A DNA stretch of 64,000 nt from Streptomyces eurythermus (GCF_014649115.1 NZ_BMSK01000002.1:468445-532444), one strand, 5' to 3'. Positions 1 to 8,500 are shown, numbered from the stretch's first letter. Notes: a model not told the origin generated them from the letters alone. Program-made: numbers and translations.

Positions 1-5
1 GGGCA

Positions 6-1029
6 TCAAGGGCCTCCCGGGGTGCTGGTGATCTCGGCTCCCAGCGTGGCCAGATGGGGCAGCAGGCGTGCGTAGCCGCGCCGGAGATGGAACATCCCCC
101 GGATCGTAGAGGTGCCGTGGGCGGCGAGTGCGGCGATCAGCAGCGCGGTCACCGCACGGATGTCCGCGGCCTCCACCGTGGCGCCGCGCAGGCGGGCCGC
201 GGACGTGGAGGGTCGGGCCGTTGGCGGTGATGTGGGCGCCGAAGGCGCGCAGGCCCTGAACGTGGGTGTCGCGGCGGGGGTAGATGCGTTCGCCGATCAC
301 CGAGGTGCCGTCGGCGAGGGTGAGCATCGCGGCCAGTTGCGGCGCGGTGTCGGTCGGCAGGCCCTGGTGCGGGCCGGTTGCCGCCTCGACGGCCCGCAGC
401 GGCCCGTGGAGGTGTCCGGACACCACCGCTCGGGTCGTCGGCCAAGGTGATGCCGGCCGCAGCGAGGATGCGGGTGAGACCGTCGGGGATGTCGCTGGTG
501 GTGATGTTGTCGAGGTGGATGCTGCCGCCGGTCGCGGCGGCGGCCATGACCATGGTGGCAGCCTCGATCCGGTCCCCGGCCACCGCGAACGTGCCGCCGG
601 CGATCCAGTCGCTGCCGCGCACGTGCAGGCCCTCCTGGTCGAAGTGGACGAGGACGCCCCGGGTGGCCAGGAAGCGGGCGGTTTCGGTGCTTCCGGCTCG
701 GTCGACGGGTGGGTGATCAGGCTGGTGCCGTGCGCGCGGGCGGCCAGCAGCATCGCTGTCACTGTTGCCCCGAGGCTCGGCCCGTAGGGTGTGTTCACAT
801 CCACGGTGAACGCCTTCACCCCGCGGGCCCCGCACCGCGCGCGGATACCGGTGTCGGTTGCGATGACGTAGGCGCCGGCGGCCTGCATCGCCGCGAGGTG
901 CCGGTCGATCAGGCGGGGGCAGAACGCGTCGCCGCCGGGATAGGGGCGGGACACTTCCCCGGTGCGGGCCAGCACCGCCGCGGCCAGCACGGCCGTCGTA
1001 CGGACGCGGCGGCCGAGCCCGAGATGGAC
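6..1029 (-). pseudogene. MurA-like enolpyruvyl transferase paralogue, decayed
   Basis: Pieces in three frames read as UDP-N-acetylglucosamine 1-carboxyvinyltransferase, the first committed step of peptidoglycan synthesis. In order they are: RTTAVLAAAVLARTGEV, a PGGDAFC loop at the place of the MurA catalytic-cysteine loop, HPSTEPE/TARFLATRG, GDRIEAATMVMAAAATGG, GLPTDTAPQLAAMLTLADG, and a C-terminus resembling VEAADIRAV...RRGYARLLPHLATLGAEI. The reading frame shifts near 690, near 420 and near 197. The first roughly 85 residues of a normal MurA (about 420 aa) are not recognisable; the remaining homology stops where the plus-strand reductase begins. The stop is TGA at 6-8. Cell-wall flavour is shared with the VanX-like gene 1 kb away. 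Sequencing error could explain one frameshift, hardly three plus the missing N-terminus. Confidence 0.7.
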
Positions 1030-1098
1030 GACCGGGCGAAGAGCGCTCGGCGGAGACACCGTGAAGCAGCCGTCCCTGGTGGAGACCTGGGCCCCGGC

Positions 1099-1929
1099 GT
1101 GGCGCAGGATGGCTTCCTGGGCGCCGAGCTGGTACGCCAAGCGGTGTCCGCGGGCCTGCACCCGGCCGCCACGTTCCATTCCCGCCCCGGCGACCACGAC
1201 GGGGCGACCTGGCATCACCTCGACCTTCGCGACCCCGCCCGCCTGGAGGAAGCCCTCGACACGGTGGCTCCGGCCGTGGTGATCAACGCGACGAGCGGCG
1301 GAGCGGACTGGGCAGTCACCGCCGAAGGCGGGATCCGCCTCGCCCGAGCTGCGGCCGACCGCGGCATCCGCCTGGTGCACGTCTCCAGCGACGCCGTCTT
1401 CTCCGGCACGGGCCAAGACCGCTACGACGAGTCGTGCCTTCCGGACCCCCTCACCCCCTACGGGGCCGCGAAGGCAGCCGCCCAGACCGCCGTACGCCTC
1501 CTGTGCCCCGACACGGCGGCTGTCGCCCGTACTTCCCTGATCATCGGCAACGGCCGGTCCGAGCACGAGCGGCTGGTGCACGCGCTGGCCGACGGTACCC
1601 GGCAGGGCGCCTTGTTCACCGACGACATCCGTTGCCCCGTCCACGTGACAGACCTGGCTGCCGCTCTGTGGGAGATCACCCGGTCCGACGCCGTCGGCGT
1701 GTTCCACCTCGCTGGACCGGACGCGCTCAGCCGCTACGAGCTGGGCGAGCTCATCGCCCGCCGCGACGGGCTCGACCCCGCCCGGCTGCCCTCCGCACGC
1801 CGCTGCGATACGGGTCTGCCCGGCGGCCTCGACGTACGACTCGACAGCCACACCACCCAGCCGAAGCTGCGCACCCGGCTCCGCGGCGCCCGCGAGTTCC
1901 TGAGCGGGAACAGCCCGAAGCCGACCTGA
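1099..1929 (+). CDS. RmlD-like NAD(P)-dependent sugar reductase, 5'-damaged
   Basis: The product reads as an RmlD_sub_bind/SDR-extended protein, the family of dTDP-4-dehydrorhamnose reductases. Visible landmarks: FLGAELVRQAV at the N-terminus, VVINATS, VHVSSDAVFSG, the catalytic YGAAK (Y-x3-K), RTSLIIG, and DDIRCPVHVTDLA. The normal glycine-rich start (TGxxGFLG) is absent. The best in-frame start is GTG at 1099 without a clear ribosome binding site, whereas another frame carries a plausible GTG at 1061 followed by KQPSLV. This suggests a frameshift near 1090, so the nucleotide-binding motif is probably lost and activity is doubtful. It is the only plus-strand gene in the first 15 kb and is followed by a strong hairpin. 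I infer that it is a relic; the family assignment is solid, the sugar substrate unknown. Confidence 0.6.
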   Translation: MAQDGFLGAELVRQAVSAGLHPAATFHSRPGDHDGATWHHLDLRDPARLEEALDTVAPAVVINATSGGADWAVTAEGGIRLARAAADRGIRLVHVSSDAVFSGTGQDRYDESCLPDPLTPYGAAKAAAQTAVRLLCPDTAAVARTSLIIGNGRSEHERLVHALADGTRQGALFTDDIRCPVHVTDLAAALWEITRSDAVGVFHLAGPDALSRYELGELIARRDGLDPARLPSARRCDTGLPGGLDVRLDSHTTQPKLRTRLRGAREFLSGNSPKPT

Positions 1930-2059
1930 CAGACGCCCACTGCCATGCCCCTATTGAAGGCGAAACGCGCCGCCCCGTACCTGCAAGCCATAACCCATAC
2001 GCGCCTGGACGACTACGGCCGGCATCACGTTCATCCGGCGCAGCCGGGCCCGGCCACCG

Positions 2060-2097
2060 GCCGGTCACCGCCCCGCACCAGCGGGGCGGTGACCGGC
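2060..2097. terminator. Perfect hairpin between convergent genes
   Basis: Sixteen-base arms, GCCGGTCACCGCCCCG and its exact complement, flank a 6-nt loop. The hairpin sits between the 3' ends of the plus-strand reductase (stop 1929) and the minus-strand GFA-VanX gene (stop 2164), the expected place for a bidirectional rho-independent terminator. There is no T-tract, which is usual for Streptomyces. Confidence 0.75.
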
Positions 2098-2163
2098 AGA
2101 CAGCTCGCAGGCACGCCTCGCAAGGCCGCCGTCGCGATCGGCCAGGCCCGGTCGCAACTCCGG

Positions 2164-3267
2164 TCAGCGAAGGGGGCGGGGTCCGTACAGGGCCGCCGGC
2201 TGGTTGGTCATCAGGGCCCAGTACCGGTCGCCGTAGCTCCAATGCCACCACTCCGTGCGGTAGTTGATCAACCCGGCGACGGACAGGGCGGAGACCAGCA
2301 GGGATCGGTTCGTGCGGGCCTGGTGGCTGATCGAGTCGGCGTCCGTGTAGCAGGCGCCGTCGCTCTCTTCGGGGCTGGCGTTCACGCGCGTGCCCATGTC
2401 GAGCTCGGTGCCGTCGGCGTCCACGAGGGTGAGGTCGACGGCGGCACCGGCGCTGTGCGGGGCGATCTCCGGCGGGGAAACGTACCGGCTGGCGGCCTCG
2501 TGGACCTGGTCGTCGGACCAGGCCGGGTTGGCCGCGCGGAGCTCGTTCGCGTACTCCTCGAAGTAGCGCCGCTGCAGGTCGGGCGGGCGGTAGCCCTCGA
2601 CGTGAAGCAGGCGCAGCCCGTTGGGCAGGAGCGACTGGGCGTGGACGAGCCGGTCGAGGACGCCGCGGCGCAGATGGGCGTACGAGCCGGTCGTGTCGGC
2701 TCTGCGGTCGTCGACCAGCAGAGTTCCCCGGACGTCGATGAGCGGCTCGCCGCAGTCGGCGACGGGGATGGCCGCCACGCGCGGGTCGGACATCAGGATG
2801 ATCGGACCGGGCGCGAGGGTGATGTGCATCCAGGGTGCGGCGTTCTCGCGGTGGGAGTGACCGAGGGGCTCGATGCCGCTCTGGTCGGTGAGGCTGAACC
2901 CGGTCACCATGACCATGCTGGATCCATCGGCCACGGACACGAGGTGTGTTCCGCAGTTCGGGCAGAAGCCTCGTCGGAGGGTCGGATAGGTCGCGTACCA
3001 CTTCGGCTCACCCCCGGGGCCGGTCCAGATCAAGGAGTCCAGGGGGAAGCCCACCCACAGCACCGCGGGCCCGCCGGAAATCCTCGTCTCATGGACACAC
3101 GAACACAAATGCGGATCATCTGGGACGCCGGTGACCTGGTAGGAGATCCGGCCGCACTGGCAGTGTCCCGTTCGGACCGGTGCTGGAGCATCCGATGCGG
3201 CTCTTGTGGCCGGCAGGGGTTGAGCGGCCACGGATGGCGTGCCCAGGGTGGGTGATGTGTTGCTCAT
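2164..3267 (-). CDS. GFA-domain / VanX-type D-Ala-D-Ala dipeptidase fusion
   Basis: A 367-aa protein with two unrelated zinc domains. Residues about 30-150 form a GFA/CENP-V domain (glutathione-dependent formaldehyde-activating family), with CQCG near residue 36, CSC near 57 and FCPNCG near 98 as the cysteine ligand sets. Residues about 165-365 match peptidase family M15D (VanX): GYRP, HSAGAAVDLTL (zinc His and Asp) and EWWHW (catalytic Glu and zinc His). VanX enzymes hydrolyse D-Ala-D-Ala in the cytoplasm and in vancomycin resistance remove the drug target precursor. The start at 3267 was chosen because GAGGA lies seven bases upstream; an ATG at 3285 has no such site. The fusion is unusual. 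It is followed by a terminator and is the last gene of the minus-strand series. A resistance role is inference. Confidence 0.8.
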   Translation of the reverse strand: MSNTSPTLGTPSVAAQPLPATRAASDAPAPVRTGHCQCGRISYQVTGVPDDPHLCSCVHETRISGGPAVLWVGFPLDSLIWTGPGGEPKWYATYPTLRRGFCPNCGTHLVSVADGSSMVMVTGFSLTDQSGIEPLGHSHRENAAPWMHITLAPGPIILMSDPRVAAIPVADCGEPLIDVRGTLLVDDRRADTTGSYAHLRRGVLDRLVHAQSLLPNGLRLLHVEGYRPPDLQRRYFEEYANELRAANPAWSDDQVHEAASRYVSPPEIAPHSAGAAVDLTLVDADGTELDMGTRVNASPEESDGACYTDADSISHQARTNRSLLVSALSVAGLINYRTEWWHWSYGDRYWALMTNQPAALYGPRPLR

Positions 3268-3299
3268 GCGAGTCCTCGCTTCCATAGGGGCCGGGCGGG

Positions 3300-4418
3300 C
3301 TACAAGGTGGTGAGGTCGGTGGCGTCCGGCAGTTCTGGCAGTTCGGTGAGGGGCTGCCGCGCGGCACGGGGGATCCCGAGCCGCGCTCGGGCCTGATGGG
3401 CGGCGGCGAGCTGGTCGGCCGCCGGGAGCCCCCAGTCGAACAACTCGATGACCTGCTCCGGGGTGGCCAGCGCCCGGACGTAGGTCTGGCCGGTGGCCGG
3501 GTCCGGCCGGGAAGGCCCGACGTCGGTCAGCCTGGCGGCCATGCGGACGCGGACACACGGGCCGCTGCTGTGATGCTTGTCCGGCAGGTAGCCGAGGAGG
3601 ACAGGAACGCTGATCCGGACGGCGGCTTCTTCTGCGGCCTCGCGGGTGAGGGTGGCCGCCGGGTCTCCTTGATCCTGGGGCTCGGGGGTGCCGCCGGGCA
3701 GGCAGGCGGCACCGTTCGCAGGGTCCAGAAGCGTCAATACGCGGCCGTCGGGTGCGAAGAGCCAGCCCCAGCACTGCCGAACGGGCATCCCGGCGGGGGC
3801 GGGTCCCTTCTGCCAGGGCCAGTGGTGGGCGGCGCGATGCCGGGTGAAGGCGTTCACCCGGTCGAGAAGGGTGGGCACGAGAGGCCGGCCGTCCTCCAGC
3901 AGGACGGCGCCGGTGCCGTTGGTCCGGGCCCGCAGAGCGGAAAGGGCACGCCGGGCGTCATCCGGTGCCATCAGAGTGGGCAGGTCGGCGGGTTCGGCGA
4001 ACTCGACGGCCTCGATCTCGCCCGGCGCGCACCGGATCGACGCGATCCGATCCTCGTCCCACACACCGCCGTCGAAGACATGCAGCAGCTCGCCGGGAAA
4101 ATTCATGATGGGGGGCATGGTGCGGCCGGCGGGGGAGACCCAGTCGACGGCCAGCGCGCGGGTGACGCTCGCCCTGACGCCGAGCTCTTCCTCCAGCTCG
4201 CGGGCAGCGCCCCGCGCGGGGGACTCGCCCTCGACGGCGCCACCGGGCAGCAGGCGGGTGGGCCGGTAGCCGACACGCTGGAGCAGCACCTGCCCGCGCT
4301 GGTTGGTGATCAGCACGGACGCGCCGACCCACAGAGCGGCCGAGACACGCAGCGCCCCGTACGCCTCGTCAGTCATCGCCACGCGGGGACGTTCGTCGGG
4401 TGCGGAAGTCGTCATCAT
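3300..4418 (-). CDS. Tandem double-NUDIX hydrolase
   Basis: The 372-aa product holds two NUDIX folds. The first (about residues 25-165) has an intact Nudix box, GGAVEGESPARGAARELEEELG, matching GX5EX7REUXEEXGU. The second (about 205-335) has a degenerate box: GGTPEP..., with two extra residues, then REAAEEAAV, so it may bind rather than cleave. NUDIX enzymes hydrolyse nucleoside diphosphates linked to another moiety; the substrate here cannot be read. Two adjacent ATG codons (4418 and 4415) are preceded by GGAG; the stop of the upstream PIG-L gene overlaps the start (ATGA), so translation is probably coupled. It belongs to the minus-strand enzyme series. Confidence 0.85.
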   Translation of the reverse strand: MMTTSAPDERPRVAMTDEAYGALRVSAALWVGASVLITNQRGQVLLQRVGYRPTRLLPGGAVEGESPARGAARELEEELGVRASVTRALAVDWVSPAGRTMPPIMNFPGELLHVFDGGVWDEDRIASIRCAPGEIEAVEFAEPADLPTLMAPDDARRALSALRARTNGTGAVLLEDGRPLVPTLLDRVNAFTRHRAAHHWPWQKGPAPAGMPVRQCWGWLFAPDGRVLTLLDPANGAACLPGGTPEPQDQGDPAATLTREAAEEAAVRISVPVLLGYLPDKHHSSGPCVRVRMAARLTDVGPSRPDPATGQTYVRALATPEQVIELFDWGLPAADQLAAAHQARARLGIPRAARQPLTELPELPDATDLTTL

Positions 4419-4846
4419 CTTGCTCCGATCGCCGGGGCCTGTTGGTGTGGCGGTGAGGCTGGTGCGAGGAGGCGGGGTATCAGGTGGTCAGGGCGACCGG
4501 TCAATTGCCCGAGAGCATCGTGACCGACGACGATGTCGGGGCGGAAGTCCCGGATGTGGGCGACGAGTCGGCCGACGACTTCGTCGAGGGGAGCGTCGAC
4601 AAGCCGAGGCCGGCCGGGCGCCGCCTCCGGGTTGCGGGCGTCGTTGTAGCCGAGCAGGCGTGGGCTGCCGGCACCCAATACGGCAAGGGCCTCGGCAAGT
4701 TCGGGAACCCGGCGGCTGTCCAAGGCCCAGGTGGCGGTGACGACCGCCGTGCGGGCCCCGGCCGCATGATGCTGAGCGAGGACACCGCCGGCGAGGAGAC
4801 ACTCGTCGTCCGGGTGAGCGAAGACGGCAAGCAGGCTGGGCAGCAT
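4415..4846 (-). CDS. Truncated PIG-L/LmbE-type N-deacetylase
   Basis: The N-terminus carries the diagnostic AHPDDE zinc motif, with the following GGVLAQHHAAGARTAVVTAT and RVPELAEALAVLG blocks of PIG-L/LmbE enzymes, which deacetylate N-acetylglucosamine-containing substrates (MshB, teicoplanin deacetylase and relatives). At about residue 125 the second zinc motif, normally GHPDH, reads GRPDH, and the protein ends at 143 aa rather than 200-270. The helix bundle after that motif is gone. ATG 4846 has GGAG at the right spacing; ATG 4858 does not. The stop overlaps the start of the double-NUDIX gene. The lost histidine and missing C-terminus make it probably inactive, though the overlaps preserve operon coupling. 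Confidence 0.7.
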   Translation of the reverse strand: MLPSLLAVFAHPDDECLLAGGVLAQHHAAGARTAVVTATWALDSRRVPELAEALAVLGAGSPRLLGYNDARNPEAAPGRPRLVDAPLDEVVGRLVAHIRDFRPDIVVGHDALGQLTGRPDHLIPRLLAPASPPHQQAPAIGAR

Positions 4847-4867
4847 GGTGATCTCCATGGGGGGTGG

Positions 4868-5749
4868 TCACGGTACGGGGACGGGGGTGCCGGTGAGGTG
4901 CTCGGCGTGGCGGGCGAGGTGGGGAGCGAGGTCCGGGTGGCCGCCGCGGGCGGCGACTTGGAGGAGCTGGGCGAGCGCGACGAGTTCCCCGGCCCGGCCG
5001 GCGGGCGTGCCCAGGACGTGGGCGAACTCCTGGCGGACCCGGGCGGCTGTGACCGGTCGGGTGAGGCTGTAGGCGTACAGGAGCCCGACGTCGAACCCGA
5101 CGGGAAGCAGGCCCCATCCCTCCCAGTCAAGGATGACCAGCGGCGCCCCGATGAGGTTCGCCCAGTGCAGGTCACCATGCCCGGTGGTCCAGGACTCGAT
5201 CTGGAAAGCGGGGATACCCAGGAACCGGGTGAGATTCCTGTCGATCCACTGCTGCCGTACGGCCTGCCGGTCGGTCCGGACGCTCGATGTCGCCTCCAGA
5301 GCCAGGCAGAGGCCGGCCCACCACACGGACGGCAGATCGGGGTCCGTGGTGAGGACCGGTCCGCCGCTCTGGAGGGCGGGCAGCGGCACGTACTCGGACA
5401 GCTCCGCGCGGTAGGCGTGCCCGTGTGCGGACCATTCGAGTACGTTGTGGAGCCGCGGCCGTGGGACGGTCGGGGGCAGTGCGTGGTGGGCCGTGACCGT
5501 TCCCTCCCACAGGCGGCGGTTGAGTCTGTCCTGCGGCGCGCAGACCAGGCGGAGCCACCACTGGCCGGCCCGGCGGCCCAGGGTACGGCCCTGCCAGCCC
5601 CACACGTCCGGGCCGGTCGGTGTCACCTTGAGCATGCGGGCCGCGGCCGCGTGGGCGTGACGCATCCGCACTTGGTCGTCGCGGGCGTGCGGCGGCACGA
5701 ACACAGCCGTGGACGGGGAATCGGCCGCAGGACCGGCCGTCGTGCTCAC
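4868..5749 (-). CDS. APH-type small-molecule kinase
   Basis: A 293-aa protein of the aminoglycoside phosphotransferase / choline kinase fold. The catalytic loop HGDLHWANL and the magnesium-binding LDWEGWG are both intact, and the length is normal. The family phosphorylates hydroxyl groups of antibiotics or metabolites with ATP or GTP; the substrate is not evident. I chose GTG at 5749 because GGAG precedes it by seven bases and because it overlaps the stop of the small ORF upstream (GTGA); a longer reading from TTG 5779 has no such site. It is likely translated as part of the coupled minus-strand series. Confidence 0.8.
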   Translation of the reverse strand: MSTTAGPAADSPSTAVFVPPHARDDQVRMRHAHAAAARMLKVTPTGPDVWGWQGRTLGRRAGQWWLRLVCAPQDRLNRRLWEGTVTAHHALPPTVPRPRLHNVLEWSAHGHAYRAELSEYVPLPALQSGGPVLTTDPDLPSVWWAGLCLALEATSSVRTDRQAVRQQWIDRNLTRFLGIPAFQIESWTTGHGDLHWANLIGAPLVILDWEGWGLLPVGFDVGLLYAYSLTRPVTAARVRQEFAHVLGTPAGRAGELVALAQLLQVAARGGHPDLAPHLARHAEHLTGTPVPVP

Positions 5750-5841
5750 GACCGAGCTCCGCGCGCTCGGTCCGGACAAATTGTGGAGGGGCGCTGACTG
5801 CCGTGGACGATGTCCGAGAGGGCCTGGACGGTGACGGTCAT
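5746..5841 (-). CDS. 31-aa ORF overlapping both neighbours
   Basis: The ORF starts with an ATG overlapping the stop of the P-loop gene (ATGA at 5841) and ends with a TGA overlapping the GTG of the kinase gene (GTGA at 5746-5749). The peptide begins MTVTVQALSDIV and contains one cysteine (STICPD). It has no recognised domain, signal peptide or membrane helix. The double stop-start overlap is what one expects of a translated cistron in a coupled operon; it could equally be the shortened remains of a larger gene. No function is claimed. Confidence 0.4.
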   Translation of the reverse strand: MTVTVQALSDIVHGSQRPSTICPDRARGARS

Positions 5842-6119
5842 GCCTGTGGTGCCTCCGGTGGTCGGGGCCGCACGACGGCCGTGAGATGCAGATGCGTGAG
5901 CACCGCTTCGAGGGCCTGCTCGGAGGTGAGGGCGCTGGTGTCTACGACGTGGCCGGCGGCGTGCATCCAGTCGGCAGCGGCCTGCTGGCAGCCGTGGGCG
6001 CGTCGGGCGGCGGTAGGCGCGAACGGCCGCGCTGCGCCCACGCCGGGCAGCGCGCGGCACAGCCCGGCGGCGAGGGTCGTCTTACCACCGCCGAACGCTC
6101 TGTTCAACCAGACGATCAT
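5838..6119 (-). pseudogene. P-loop NTPase/kinase remnant with internal deletion
   Basis: The 93-aa reading frame begins MIVWLNRAFGGGKTT, a Walker A region typical of actinobacterial AAA/adenylate-kinase-like proteins (usually NGAFGAGKTT, about 180 aa). Its first glycine is replaced by Arg. It then jumps to what looks like the C-terminal block of the same family, HVVDTSALTSEQALEAVL. The central lid and substrate region are missing, so it is most likely an in-frame internal deletion. Its ATG overlaps the stop of the 794-aa multidomain gene and its stop overlaps the next ORF, so it may still be translated. Confidence 0.55.
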
Positions 6120-8500
6120 GCTTCTCCCGTGGCCGTGGCGACCGTGTCGGTAGGCCGCGCAGGGGCCGGAAGGCGTCCGTTCCGGCCCGGCCACCGGAAC
6201 ACCAGCCGGGAACGCTCCTTGTCCAGGAGGTCCCCGGCGGGTAGCAGATGGTCGGGCGTGCCGGCCGGGTAGACGGTCAGGACGGGGTCGGCGTGCCGGT
6301 CGTTGTCGTCGGCGCGGATGTGGCGGTCCCAGGCCCGTACCGTGGCCGCGAGCTGATCGGCAAGGCGCGGGCCCTGCTCGCCGAAGGCGTGCACGACCCA
6401 CTCCCACTCCTTGTCCTCCGGACGCTCGCCGTGCCGGGTCTGGACGTAGGTCAGGTAGGCGAGCGAGGTCCCGCCGATGATCGCGGGCGCGTCATGGTCC
6501 TTCGCGATGGCGGTGACACCGCCGTCCTGGTGGGCGTGCAGGCGGCAGAAGCCCGGCAGAGTGGTGGCCGCGTACAGTTGCAGGGAACCGAAGTAGACAC
6601 CGGACCCCATGGTGATGCCGGTGGCAACCTCATGCCGAGGCCCGCGCAGTGCCTCTTCCAGCCCCTTGGTGTCGGCGGGGGCGCTGTCGTGGAAGTGGAG
6701 CGTCAGTCCGCCGTCGAGAAGGGGGACGACCGGGACGGCGCGGGCCTGCCGCCCCTGGTCGCGGACGAAGCCGCAGTGGGTGAAGCGGCGGGTGTGCAGC
6801 ACCTCGCCGCGCCGCTCGAACGTGATCGCCCGGGTGTAGCCTCCGATTTCGAGCGGCAGGACGAGACGTCCGCCCTCGGCCAACTGCTCACGCCAGGCAG
6901 GGGAGATGTCCCAGCAGTTGTAGGTGATCACGTCGGCGTCGAAGCCGCCGCGGGGAACGAGATGGGCGGGAGCGCCGAAGGCCGCGTCGGCCTCGACGGC
7001 AATAACGCGTCCGCTGCCGGCCTCCGTGAGGAACCGGCGGGTACGGCGTACGACCCACGGGTCGATGTCGACGGTCACCACCCGCCCGTCGGGCCCGGCG
7101 ACGTGAGCGATCAGCTCGGCGTTGTAGCCGCCGGAGCCCGCCTCGAACACGATCGCGCCCGGCCTCAGGCACAGGCTTTCGAGCATGTCGGCCTGGAGCC
7201 AGGCCGCGGACACCGAGCTGAGCGTCGCTCCGGTCTCGTCGCGCCGGGTGATGACGGCCCGGTCGCCTCCGTCGTACGCGGTCGCCAGGGCTGCTTCCGG
7301 GGCGAAGCGGTGGCGGGGCACGCTCCGCAGCGCGTTCCGGACCGCCTCGGACGGTGCCCAGCCGCCGTCGATCACCATCTGCGCCATCGCCTGACGCAGC
7401 CGGACCGCCTCGGCCGCTTCACCCGGCACGGGCGGCTGCTCGACGGCCAGGGGGTAGGAGACCACGGGCGGCAGGCCAGGGATCACACCGGGCCACACGG
7501 CATCCAATGCCTGGGCGGCCGGGGCGAACACGGCGCCGGCGCAGGCCAGAGCGTACAGGTCGACGAACTCCCAGCGGGCGAACTTGTCGGGCTCGGGGTT
7601 GGACAGCGTCCCCGACCAGGCGGTGATCCGCACGACTGCCGTGAGCCGGGGAACGCCGTGACTGTCGTCTACCAGCATCGTCACCACGTACGCGTCCGCC
7701 GGGTCGGCGTTCAGGCCCGTCTCCTCGGCGAGTTCGCGCACCGCGGCGACGGCGAAGTCCTCCGGGCCGCTGGGTTTCCCGCCGGGCAGCTCCAGCATGC
7801 CGCGCCGGGACCGACCGAGCAGGACCCGCCCGGCGTCGTCGGTCACGACGGCGAGGGCGCCGGTCAGGGCGTGACCGGTAGTCGGCCCCTTCTCCACGAC
7901 CCGGGTGCCGGTGTGGCAGGGACCGCGCAGGACCAGGAAGGCCAGACCGTCCGCGTCCAGCCGCTCCACCATCTCCCACCCGGCGCCGAGCAGGGCGATC
8001 TCGTCCTCGTCCAGAGCGATCCCGCGCCGCTGCGCGGGCGTGTTCGCCGCCACCGGCGTGATGACGACCAGAGCACCACCCTCCCGCAGCCGCTCACCCA
8101 GCCCGTGAAGAACTCGACTGCGGTCCCTCACGAACGGGTACACCAGCCGCATGACGACCAGGTCATACAGCGCGTCGTGCAGCGGGGCCGGGTCGTCGCG
8201 CTCGATGTCCAGCCGCAGCCACCGCACACCCTCGACGCCGGCGTGCTCCTCGCGGGCCCGGGCGAGCGCGCTGCCGGCGAAGTCGACGGCGTCCACCCGG
8301 TAGCCCAGCGAAGCGAGGTAGACGGTCAGTTCGCCCGTGCCGCATCCCACCTCGAGCGCCCGGCCGCCCTCGTCGGGAGCCGGAGTGTGCTCGGCGAGCA
8401 GCGCTCGCTCGCGCTCCCCGACCTGCCGGAATCCTCTGCGGTCGCTGTAGTGCTCTTCCCGCTGTTCGCGGGCGATGTACGTCAACGTGCTGCTCCTCAT
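6116..8500 (-). CDS. Methyltransferase - NUDIX - PCMT-like methyltransferase three-domain fusion
   Basis: A 794-aa protein with three enzyme domains. Residues about 40-190 are a class I SAM methyltransferase (LEVGCGTGELT motif I). Residues about 205-340 are a NUDIX domain with an intact box (GGKPSGPEDFAVAAVRELAEETG). Residues about 370-785 resemble protein-L-isoaspartate O-methyltransferase and the PCMT-like methyltransferases of the FxLD lanthipeptide type (VFEAGSGGYNAELIA, VTVDIDPWVV, ITYNCWDISPAW). No lanthipeptide dehydratase or precursor is nearby, so the FxLD comparison is only family resemblance. ATG 8500 overlaps the upstream stop (ATGA). A TTG five codons further in is preceded by AGGAG and may be the true start. 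The stop overlaps the next gene. Three activities on one chain suggest sequential work on one pathway. Confidence 0.8.
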   Translation of the reverse strand: MRSSTLTYIAREQREEHYSDRRGFRQVGERERALLAEHTPAPDEGGRALEVGCGTGELTVYLASLGYRVDAVDFAGSALARAREEHAGVEGVRWLRLDIERDDPAPLHDALYDLVVMRLVYPFVRDRSRVLHGLGERLREGGALVVITPVAANTPAQRRGIALDEDEIALLGAGWEMVERLDADGLAFLVLRGPCHTGTRVVEKGPTTGHALTGALAVVTDDAGRVLLGRSRRGMLELPGGKPSGPEDFAVAAVRELAEETGLNADPADAYVVTMLVDDSHGVPRLTAVVRITAWSGTLSNPEPDKFARWEFVDLYALACAGAVFAPAAQALDAVWPGVIPGLPPVVSYPLAVEQPPVPGEAAEAVRLRQAMAQMVIDGGWAPSEAVRNALRSVPRHRFAPEAALATAYDGGDRAVITRRDETGATLSSVSAAWLQADMLESLCLRPGAIVFEAGSGGYNAELIAHVAGPDGRVVTVDIDPWVVRRTRRFLTEAGSGRVIAVEADAAFGAPAHLVPRGGFDADVITYNCWDISPAWREQLAEGGRLVLPLEIGGYTRAITFERRGEVLHTRRFTHCGFVRDQGRQARAVPVVPLLDGGLTLHFHDSAPADTKGLEEALRGPRHEVATGITMGSGVYFGSLQLYAATTLPGFCRLHAHQDGGVTAIAKDHDAPAIIGGTSLAYLTYVQTRHGERPEDKEWEWVVHAFGEQGPRLADQLAATVRAWDRHIRADDNDRHADPVLTVYPAGTPDHLLPAGDLLDKERSRLVFRWPGRNGRLPAPARPTDTVATATGEA

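Noticed and set aside
1751..3774. Long minus-strand readings across the GFA-VanX gene and beyond
   Set aside because: The 416-aa frame is Arg/Pro-rich shadow; the 536-aa frame only extends the real gene upstream of its ribosome-binding-site-supported start at 3267.
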